Program-made: the position numbers and the translations under genes
In this document: positions 33,921 through 40,701 of the stretch, piece by piece
How positions within the stretch are numbered: position 1 is the stretch's first letter
How the letters are laid out: the number at the start of each line of letters is the position of its first letter
The notes under the pieces: generated by a model
Database searches by the model: none
What the model was told of the DNA's origin: nothing
The model's input: only the letters and a program-made list of their open reading frames with translations
NCBI RefSeq assembly: GCF_001421565.1
Contig: NZ_LMKQ01000001.1
Location: 1,735,651 to 1,799,650 of the forward strand
Source of the DNA: Agromyces sp. Leaf222
Lineage (GTDB): Bacteria; Actinomycetota; Actinomycetes; Actinomycetales; Microbacteriaceae
Length of the DNA stretch: 64,000 nucleotides
Direction: 5' to 3'

Positions 33921-34838
33921 TCACGCCCCCGGAGCCGACGCCTCCCGCAGCAACGCGCTCGCGCGCTGCACGGCCGGGTTCGTGCGCATCGAGCGCTTGA
34001 CGCGCATCATGATGCGGCGGTGGGCCGCGGCATCCCGGATGGGGATCATGACGGTGCCCGCCGGCAGTGCGATGGCGCCGAGCCGGGGGAGCACGGTGAT
34101 GCCGACGCCGTGCTCGACGTAGTCGAAGGCGCTCGTGTAGTCGGGCGCCTGGACGCGGAACCTGGGTGCGAAGCCCGCCGTGGCGGCCGCGGACATCACG
34201 ATCTCGCGGCACGGACCGCGGCTGTGGTCGTTGTCGATCCACGGGGCGTCGGCGAGTTCGGCGAGCTCGACGGAGTCGCGGCCGACGAGCGGATGCCGCG
34301 CGGGCACGACCACCACGTACCCCTCGACGCGCAGCGGTTCGAGGTCGTACGCGTCGGCGGCTCCCTCGGCCGCCGTCGGATCGCGGTCGGCGCGCACCGA
34401 CTCGGCCACGTAGAGCTCGATGTCGGGGTCGCCCGTCAGCTGCCCCCGCAGCTCGATCATGGTGAGCTCGAGTCGCAGCTGCGGGAACTCCTCGGTGAGG
34501 GCGGCGACGACCTGCGGCATCCACGCGCGATTGGCCGACGAGAACGTGCCGATGCGCAACGTGCCGGTACGGCCCGTGCGCAGGTCGTCGACGACGCCGT
34601 CGAAGTCGGCGAGGTGGTCGAGCACCCGACCGGCGCGATCGGCGACGGCCAGCCCGGCCGCGGTCGCCACGATGCCGCGCCCGCGCCGCTCGACGAGGGT
34701 GAGGCCCGTCTCGCGCTGCAGCGCGCTGACGTGCTGGCTCACGGCCGAGGCGGTGTAGCCGAGGCGCACGGCGGCCTGGTTGATGGAGCCGGTCTGCACG
34801 ACCGCGCGGAACACGTGGAGCCGGTGAGGATCGACCAT
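33921..34838 (-). CDS. LysR family transcriptional regulator
   Basis: This 305-residue LysR-type regulator has the winged-helix domain at residues 1-60 (MVDPHRLHVFRAVVQTGSINQAAVRLGYTASAVSQHVSALQRETGLTLVERRGRGIVATAAG) and a substrate-binding domain. It starts 81 bp from a divergent EamA-type exporter, the classic LysR/target arrangement. The likely role is to activate the exporter in response to its substrate, plausibly an amino acid or related metabolite. The frame stays open far upstream but that is shadow. Confidence 0.92.
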   Translation of the reverse strand: MVDPHRLHVFRAVVQTGSINQAAVRLGYTASAVSQHVSALQRETGLTLVERRGRGIVATAAGLAVADRAGRVLDHLADFDGVVDDLRTGRTGTLRIGTFSSANRAWMPQVVAALTEEFPQLRLELTMIELRGQLTGDPDIELYVAESVRADRDPTAAEGAADAYDLEPLRVEGYVVVVPARHPLVGRDSVELAELADAPWIDNDHSRGPCREIVMSAAATAGFAPRFRVQAPDYTSAFDYVEHGVGITVLPRLGAIALPAGTVMIPIRDAAAHRRIMMRVKRSMRTNPAVQRASALLREASAPGA

Positions 34839-34919
34839 CCCTCGATCGTACAGAGTTACTTCATGGAGGCGAAGGATCGTTCGCTTGTACTGAGGTGTCG
34901 ATGCCGCCACGCTGGAGTC

Positions 34920-35867
34920 ATGCACAACACCTCCGCAGCGACCTCCGCCTCCGAGTCGACGGAACCGACCGCCCAGCCGCAGGCGCCCGCCGCGCAGGCC
35001 GGGGGGCGCGTGTTCGCCGCGATGGCCGTCGTGCTGGTGCTGTGGGCTTCGGCGTTCATCGCCATCCGCTTCGTCGGCGACGCGGTCTCGCCGGGCCCGC
35101 TCGCGCTCGGCCGCCAGCTCGTCGGCACGGCCGCGCTCGTCGCGGTCGCGCTGATCCGTCGGCCGCCGCTGCCACGAGGCCGCACGCTCGCACTCATCGC
35201 GCTGTACGGCGTGCTCTGGTTCGCGGGCTACACGCTCGTGCTGAACCTCGCCGAACGCCACCTCGACGCCGGCACCGCGGCCATGCTCGTGAACATCGCG
35301 CCGCTGCTCGTCGCGCTCGCTGCCGGCGCGTTCCTCAAGGAGGGCTTCCCGCGGTCGCTCATGATCGGCATGCTCGTCGCCTTCGTGGGCGTCGTGATCA
35401 TCGCGACAGGCGGCATCGGCGCCCACAGCGATCCGCTCGGCATCGCCCTCGGCATCCTCGCCGCCGTGCTCTACGCACTCGGCGTGCTCGTGCAGAAGGT
35501 CGCGCTCCGCTCGGCAGACGCCCTGAGCGCCACCTGGGTCGGCTGCGCGATCGGCGCGGCGGTGCTGCTGCCGTTCCTGCCGCAGGCCATCGGCGAGTTC
35601 GGCGGCGCGCCCGCTCCCGCGATCTGGGCCACGGTCTACCTCGGCGTGTTCCCGTCGGCCGTCGCGTTCCTGCTCTGGGCGTACGTGCTGCAGCGCAGCC
35701 CGGCCGGGCTCACCGCCTCGGCCACGCTCGCGGTGCCGGCGATCGTCGTGCTGCTGAGCTGGCTCCTGCTCGGCGAACTGCCGACCCTGCTCGGCATGGT
35801 CGGCGGCGCGCTCTGCCTCATCGGGGTCGCGATCAGCAGGCGGCCGTCGCGGCATCCGAAGGCCTGA
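34920..35867 (+). CDS. EamA/DMT family transporter
   Basis: This 315-residue membrane protein has ten predicted transmembrane helices forming two EamA (DUF6) repeats, for example VFAAMAVVLVLWASAFIAIRFVGDAVSPGPLALGRQL for the first and ALGILAAVLYALGVLVQKVALRS for the second. The N-terminal ~30 residues are soluble. Members export amino acids, nucleotide sugars or drugs. It is divergent from a LysR gene, which probably controls it. The substrate is unknown. Confidence 0.9.
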   Translation: MHNTSAATSASESTEPTAQPQAPAAQAGGRVFAAMAVVLVLWASAFIAIRFVGDAVSPGPLALGRQLVGTAALVAVALIRRPPLPRGRTLALIALYGVLWFAGYTLVLNLAERHLDAGTAAMLVNIAPLLVALAAGAFLKEGFPRSLMIGMLVAFVGVVIIATGGIGAHSDPLGIALGILAAVLYALGVLVQKVALRSADALSATWVGCAIGAAVLLPFLPQAIGEFGGAPAPAIWATVYLGVFPSAVAFLLWAYVLQRSPAGLTASATLAVPAIVVLLSWLLLGELPTLLGMVGGALCLIGVAISRRPSRHPKA

Positions 35868-35929
35868 GACGGATGTCGCGGGCGGGTGCCCGAGGGCGTC
35901 CGACGACCCGGCGTGGGTGGCGCGGGCGC

Positions 35930-36181
35930 CTAGGCCTGCTCCACCCGCCGGAAGCGCGGCACCTCGATGCCATCGACGCTCACGTGCTCGGCGAACATGT
36001 CGAGCGGCCTGATCCAGACGCCCCGCTCGCCGTAGAGGGCGCGGTAGACGACGAACCACTCCTCGGTCTCGGAATGCCGGGCGAGCTCGAGCACCTCGTA
36101 GCGGTTGCCCTTGTAGTGCTCGTAGAGGCCGGGGACGACGCCCCGAGTCGACGGCGCGGGTTGCGCGCCCGACGCGTTCAC
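35930..36181 (-). CDS. DUF1653 domain protein
   Basis: This 83-residue protein carries the compact DUF1653 domain: VPGLYEHYKGNRYEVLELARHSETEEWFVVYRALYGERGVWIRPLDMFAEHV. Its GTG start overlaps the stop of the upstream LLM-type gene (GTGA, 36178-36181), so the two are coupled, and hisN is coupled above them. The family is small and its function unknown. The frame is open further upstream, but only inside the overlapping gene. Confidence 0.85.
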   Translation of the reverse strand: MNASGAQPAPSTRGVVPGLYEHYKGNRYEVLELARHSETEEWFVVYRALYGERGVWIRPLDMFAEHVSVDGIEVPRFRRVEQA

Positions 36182-37140
36182 GCGCGCCCCGCGAGGTGGG
36201 GGAGCACCTCGGTGCCCAGCAGTTCCACGTGCTCGAGGTCGAGCTGGTCGACGGTCTGCAGGTAGACCCGGTCGGCGCCCAGCGCGCGCAGGCGCTCGAT
36301 CTTCTCGATCGCGGCGGCCGGGCTGCCGGCGACGTTGACCTCGGCGAAGGTCTCGGGGTCGGCGTCGATGGCCGCGAGCCGGCGCCGGTAGGTGGCGTCG
36401 TCGGTCGCGACGACCGTGGGCAGCGCGACCGAGAGCTTGAGCGTCGCCGGATCGCGGTCGATCGCCTCGCATGCACGACGCACGCCCTCGAACCGCTCGG
36501 CGATCTCGGCCTCGTCGCGGAAGCCGATGTTGAACTCGGTCGCGTATCGTGCGGCGATCGCGGGCGTGCGCTTCGGCCCGCCGCCACCGACGATGACCGG
36601 CACCCGCGGCTGCTGGGGCTTGGGCAGGGCGGGCGAGCCCTCGAGCGTGTAGTGCTCACCCGCGAAGTCGAACGTCGACCCCTCCGGCGTCGCCCAGAGT
36701 CCGGTGACGATCGCGAGCTGCTCCTCGAGCAGGCCGAACCGGCGCTCGGGGAAGGGGATGCCGTAGGCGCGGTGCTCCTCGGCGAACCAGCCGGTGCCGA
36801 GTCCGAGCTCGGCGCGGCCGCCCGACATCCGATCGACCTGCGCGACCTGGATCGCGAGGATCGCCGGCACCCGGTACGTCACCGACGACACCAGCGTGCC
36901 GAGGCGGATGCGGCTCGTCTCGCGTGCGAGGCCGGCGAGGGTGGTCCAGGCATCCGTCGGCCCCGGCAGCGGGTCGCCGCCGCCCATGCGCAGGTAGTGG
37001 TCGGAGCGGAACCACCCGTCGAACCCGAATCGCTCCGCCGCCGACGCGTGCCCGAGCTGGTCGTCGTAGCTCGCACCCTGCTGCGGTTCGGTGAAGAGGC
37101 ACACCTCGAAGGCGGGGCGGTGCTGCGTCGGGTCGGTCAT
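36178..37140 (-). CDS. LLM-class F420-dependent oxidoreductase
   Basis: This 320-residue luciferase-fold oxidoreductase has FEVCLFTEPQQGASYDDQLGHASAAERFGFDGWFRSDHYLR at the N-terminus, SRIRLGTLVSSVTYRVPAILAIQVAQVDRMSGGRAELGLGTGWFAEEHRAYGI in the barrel and RVPVIVGGGGPKRTPAIAARYATEFN later. These match the F420-dependent LLM family (TIGR03560/Rv-type). The ATG overlaps the hisN stop (ATGA, 37137-37140). Such enzymes reduce or oxidise small molecules with coenzyme F420; the substrate is unknown. Confidence 0.88.
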   Translation of the reverse strand: MTDPTQHRPAFEVCLFTEPQQGASYDDQLGHASAAERFGFDGWFRSDHYLRMGGGDPLPGPTDAWTTLAGLARETSRIRLGTLVSSVTYRVPAILAIQVAQVDRMSGGRAELGLGTGWFAEEHRAYGIPFPERRFGLLEEQLAIVTGLWATPEGSTFDFAGEHYTLEGSPALPKPQQPRVPVIVGGGGPKRTPAIAARYATEFNIGFRDEAEIAERFEGVRRACEAIDRDPATLKLSVALPTVVATDDATYRRRLAAIDADPETFAEVNVAGSPAAAIEKIERLRALGADRVYLQTVDQLDLEHVELLGTEVLPHLAGRA

Positions 37141-38114
37141 GCGTTCCTCTCGGCGGGGTGGTCGGATGCCGCGGCGGTTCCCGTTGCCTCGGCGGTTCCG
37201 GATGCCGCGGGCGCGGCGATGATCGCGAGCACCTGCTCGTGCAGCAGTCCGTTCGTCGCGAGCGACGAGCCGTGCGCGTGGCCCGGCGCGCCGTCGGCCG
37301 AGCTGAACACGCCACCGGCCTCCTCGACGATCGGCACGAGCGCCGCGAGGTCGTACTCCTTGACGTCGAACTCGCCGACGATGTCGACGAGGCCCTCGGC
37401 GAGCAGCATGTACGACCACAGGTCGCCGTAGGCGCGGTCGCGCCACACGGCCTCGCCGAGGGCGAGCAGCGCCGGCAGACGTCCGGCCTCGCGCCACTGG
37501 GCGATGCTCTGGAAGCTGAGCGAGGCGTCGGCCAGGTCGGCGACGCCGGACACGCGGATGCGGCGCGCGGGCGAGCCGCCCACCCCCGCATCGGCGTCGG
37601 CGGGCCCGCCACCGGCATCCGTCGCCTCGGTCTGGTCGGTCGCCCCGGACGAGTCGGGCGTGTTCGCAGCCTCGGGCGCGTTCGTCCAGGCGCCGTGCCC
37701 ACGGGCGGCCCACCAGCGCCGACCGAACGTGGGCATCGAGGCGACGCCGACGACCGGGGTGCCGTCGATGGCGAGCGCGATGAGCGCGCCCCACACGGGC
37801 ACGCCGCGGAGGAAGTTGGAGGTACCGTCGATCGGATCGACGATCCACTGCCGGGAGCCGCGGTCCTTGCGCCCGAACTCCTCGCCGAGGATGCCGTCGT
37901 CGGGTCGGGCCTCGGCCAGGCGCTCGCGGATCGCGCGCTCGACGGCCAGGTCGGACTCCGTCACGAACGTGCGATCGGGCTTCGTCGACACCGCGAGGTC
38001 GGCCGACCGGAAGCGCTCGAGCGCGACGCGATCGGCCAGGTCGGCGAGTTCGAGCGCGAGCGCGAGGTCGTCGGAGAGTTCGGAACCGGGGGAGGGGATC
38101 GCATCGCCGTTCAC
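37137..38114 (-). CDS. hisN: Inositol monophosphatase-family phosphatase, probable histidinol-phosphatase
   Basis: This 325-residue Mg2+-dependent phosphatase has the IMPase motifs TESDLAVERAIRERL, DDGILGEEFG, WIVDPIDGTSNFLRGVPVWGALIAL (the DPIDGT metal loop) and RDRAYGDLWSYMLLAEGLVDIVGEFDVKEYDLAALVPIVEEAGG. In actinobacteria this subfamily (HisN) dephosphorylates L-histidinol phosphate. A ~37-residue Ala/Asp/Gly/Thr-rich insertion (about residues 145-185) and an Ala/Thr-rich C-terminal tail extend it beyond the usual ~260. It heads the hisN-LLM-DUF1653 operon. HisN is preferred over a sugar or inositol phosphatase, but not proven. Confidence 0.82.
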   Translation of the reverse strand: MNGDAIPSPGSELSDDLALALELADLADRVALERFRSADLAVSTKPDRTFVTESDLAVERAIRERLAEARPDDGILGEEFGRKDRGSRQWIVDPIDGTSNFLRGVPVWGALIALAIDGTPVVGVASMPTFGRRWWAARGHGAWTNAPEAANTPDSSGATDQTEATDAGGGPADADAGVGGSPARRIRVSGVADLADASLSFQSIAQWREAGRLPALLALGEAVWRDRAYGDLWSYMLLAEGLVDIVGEFDVKEYDLAALVPIVEEAGGVFSSADGAPGHAHGSSLATNGLLHEQVLAIIAAPAASGTAEATGTAAASDHPAERNA

Positions 38115-38276
38115 CGTGACAGGCTATCGGGCGAGCAGTGTCGAAAGCCTCGACGGCGTCGCGGACGGACGCGACACACCCGGCCGGGGCGACCCGGCGG
38201 CCTCGATTCGCATTCGGCCGTGATCTCCTGCTAGAGTCATCTCTCGGTTCGGGTAGTGAAAAACTGCCGGAATCAC

Positions 38277-38349
38277 GCACCTCTAGCTCAATCGGCAGAG
38301 CAACTGACTCTTAATCAGTGGGTTCTGGGTTCAAGTCCCAGGGGGTGCA
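38277..38349 (+). tRNA. tRNA-Lys (anticodon CUU)
   Basis: This is a 73-nt tRNA. The acceptor stem pairs GCACCTC with GGGGTGC, and the D loop contains AGCTCAATCGGCAGAGC. The anticodon loop CTCTTAA gives CUU, and GGTTCAAGTCC forms the T arm. The discriminator is A; CCA is not encoded. It decodes the AAG lysine codons that dominate this GC-rich genome. A terminator follows after a few bases. Confidence 0.97.
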
Positions 38350-38355
38350 CGATCA

Positions 38356-38387
38356 GCCCCGAACCTCTCGCCAGGTTCGGGGCTTTT
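38356..38387 (+). terminator. Intrinsic terminator of tRNA-Lys
   Basis: A perfect 11-bp stem (GCCCCGAACCT with AGGTTCGGGGC) with a six-base loop is followed by TTTT. This is the most classic rho-independent terminator in the window. Confidence 0.9.
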
Positions 38388-38396
38388 CTCATTCCT

Positions 38397-38437
38397 CCCC
38401 GCGCCTGAGCCCCCCGCGCCTGAGCCCCCCGCGCCTG
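38397..38437. repeat. 15-base tandem repeat after tRNA-Lys
   Basis: CCCCGCGCCTGAGCC is repeated twice in full and once in part in tandem. It lies in the non-coding spacer after the tRNA terminator. No function is evident. Confidence 0.8.
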
Positions 38438-38596
38438 CGACCCTCGCGTCTCGGGCGTCGGACCTCGGCAGATCGTAGCGGGCTGCGCTCGGCGTCGTCA
38501 GCGCAAGGGCTGTCCGCTCCGCCGCATCGGCGTTAGCCTGAAGTCGGCGCGTGGCCGTCGCCCATCCTGATCACTCATCAGGAGGCGACGGGGCGC

Positions 38597-40684
38597 ATGA
38601 CCGGGGGGTCGACGATGAGAACCTCAGTGCGGGCGCTGCTCGGCGGCATCCTGTCCATCGCGTGCGCGGCTGCGCTCCTGCTCGCACTGCCGGCCGAGGC
38701 GTCGTACGCCGCGGCCGGCAAGCCGATCGTGGGCGTCGCCTCGAAGAAGTGCCTCGACATCCTCGGCGCCAAGCCGACGGTCGGCTCCTGGACCGCGATC
38801 GGCCCGTGCGACGGCAAGGCCGACCAGCGGTGGACCCGATCCGCCGCCGGGGAGCTGCAGGTCTTCGACGGAACGCGATGCCTGCAGGCGGGTGCGGCCC
38901 TCGGCGCCGGCCGGAAGGCCGTCATCGCCCTCTGCAACGGCGGAGCAGCCCAGAAATGGACCTACACCTCGGCGCAGACGCTCAAGCACACGAGCACCGG
39001 CTGGTGCCTCGACGTGCGCGGAGCGAAGACGAACGCCGGGGCCGAGGTGTACCTGCACTCGTGCACCACCGGCACGAACCAGAAGTGGACCGTGCCGGCC
39101 AAGCTCGCCGACGTCACCCCGCCCACCACGCCGTCCGGCCTCACGAGGTCCGCGCTCACCTGCTCGAGCGTCACGCTGTCCTGGACCGGTTCGACCGACG
39201 CCGTCGGCGTCACCGCCTACGACCTCTTCCACGACGGGCAGCTCGTGAAGACGGTGTCCGGCTCGACCCGATCCACCTCGGTCGCGGTCGTCGCCGGCGT
39301 GCCATGGGGCTGGTACGTGAACGCGAGGGATGCCGCGGGCAACGTCTCGCAGGCCAGCGCGACGCTGACGGTGTCGCCGCCGCAGTGCGCGCCCGACACC
39401 GTCGCCCCATCGGTGCCGAAGTCCGTCGCGGCCGTGGCATCCGGAACGAGCGTCAAGGTGACCTGGGCGGCCTCGACCGACAACGTCGCCGTCACCAAGT
39501 ACGACATCCGACGCGACGGCACCGTCGTGGGGTCGGTCGCGGGCACCGTGCTCACCTTCACCGACAGCGGCCTGGCGGTGAACCGCGCCTACTCGTACAC
39601 CGTCGTCGCGCGTGACGCGCAGGACAACGTCTCGGCCGCGAGCGCCGCCGCGACGACCACGACCGGGTCGGCATGCGGCAGCGCCATCTGCGGCGTGACC
39701 GAGGTCACGACCGACACCGACATCCCGTGGGGGCTCGTCACCCTTCCCGACGGCTCGGTGCTCTACGCCCGGCGCGACGCGCACGACATCGTTCGGCTGG
39801 TGCCGACGACGGGTGCCAAGACGAGCGTGGGAACGATCGCCGGTGCCCAGAGCACCGACGGCGAGGGCGGCGTCATGGGCCTCGCGATCGCACCGGACTT
39901 CGCCGCCGACCCGTGGCTCTACGTCATGCACAGCACGGCCACCGACAATCGGATCGTGCGGATGCGGTACGCCTCAGGCGCGATCGACACGGCATCCGTG
40001 CAGGTGCTCGTGAGCGGCATCCTGCGCAACAAGTACCACAACGGCGGGCGCCTGCGCTTCGGGCCCGACGGCATGCTCTACGCCTCGACGGGCGACGCGC
40101 AGAACGGCGCGTACTCGCAGCGCCTCACGGGCACCGGCGCGCTGAACGGCAAGATCCTGCGGATGACCCGCACGGGCGGCATCCCGAGCGACAATCCGTT
40201 CGGCACCTACATCTGGAGCTACGGGCATCGCAATCCGCAGGGCCTCGCGTTCGACAGCCGGGGTCGGCTCTGGCAGCAGGAGTTCGGCAACAGCGTCATG
40301 GACGAGACGAACCTGGTGGTCAAGGGCGGCAACTACGGGTGGCCGCAGTGCGAGGGCACGTCGGGCAGCGGATGCGGCGCGGCCGGCCTCATCGCGCCGA
40401 AGCGAACGTATCCGACGTCGGAGGGCTCGTGCAGCGGGCTCGCCATCGTGCGCGACGTCGTCTACGTGGCCTGCGGACGCGGCTCGCGGCTCTATCGCGA
40501 GGTGATCAGCGGCGACTCGCTCACCGACGTGCAGCAGTTCTTCGTCGGCACGTACGGGCGGCTCCGCACCGTCGAGCCGACGCCCGACGGAGGACTGTGG
40601 CTCACCACGACGAACCTGGGCGACAAGGACAGCGTCGCGAACAACAGCAACGAGAAGATCCTGAAGGTGTCACTCGGCGGGTAG
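38597..40684 (+). CDS. Secreted ricin-lectin / FN3 / PQQ-type sugar dehydrogenase protein
   Basis: This 695-residue exported protein has a Sec signal (residues ~12-36), then a ricin-type beta-trefoil (~40-170) with three QxW motifs (ADQRWTR, AQKWTY, NQKWTV). Two fibronectin type III modules follow (~172-262 and ~270-360). The C-terminal domain (~365-695) is a soluble glucose/sorbosone-dehydrogenase-like beta-propeller: DIPWGLVTLPDGSVLYARRD, NGGRLRFGPDGMLYASTGDA, WSYGHRNPQGLAFD and WQQEFG. The last is the PQQ-dependent aldose dehydrogenase family. A secreted, carbohydrate-targeted sugar oxidase is inferred. ATG 38597 has AGGAGG 11 bases upstream; ATG 38615 is an alternative. Confidence 0.85.
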   Translation: MTGGSTMRTSVRALLGGILSIACAAALLLALPAEASYAAAGKPIVGVASKKCLDILGAKPTVGSWTAIGPCDGKADQRWTRSAAGELQVFDGTRCLQAGAALGAGRKAVIALCNGGAAQKWTYTSAQTLKHTSTGWCLDVRGAKTNAGAEVYLHSCTTGTNQKWTVPAKLADVTPPTTPSGLTRSALTCSSVTLSWTGSTDAVGVTAYDLFHDGQLVKTVSGSTRSTSVAVVAGVPWGWYVNARDAAGNVSQASATLTVSPPQCAPDTVAPSVPKSVAAVASGTSVKVTWAASTDNVAVTKYDIRRDGTVVGSVAGTVLTFTDSGLAVNRAYSYTVVARDAQDNVSAASAAATTTTGSACGSAICGVTEVTTDTDIPWGLVTLPDGSVLYARRDAHDIVRLVPTTGAKTSVGTIAGAQSTDGEGGVMGLAIAPDFAADPWLYVMHSTATDNRIVRMRYASGAIDTASVQVLVSGILRNKYHNGGRLRFGPDGMLYASTGDAQNGAYSQRLTGTGALNGKILRMTRTGGIPSDNPFGTYIWSYGHRNPQGLAFDSRGRLWQQEFGNSVMDETNLVVKGGNYGWPQCEGTSGSGCGAAGLIAPKRTYPTSEGSCSGLAIVRDVVYVACGRGSRLYREVISGDSLTDVQQFFVGTYGRLRTVEPTPDGGLWLTTTNLGDKDSVANNSNEKILKVSLGG

Positions 40685-40701
40685 CCGGTGAGGCCCTCGG
40701 C

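Noticed and set aside
38397..38437. Short tandem repeats considered as CRISPR
   Set aside because: Units are 15 bases without spacers and there are no cas genes in the window.
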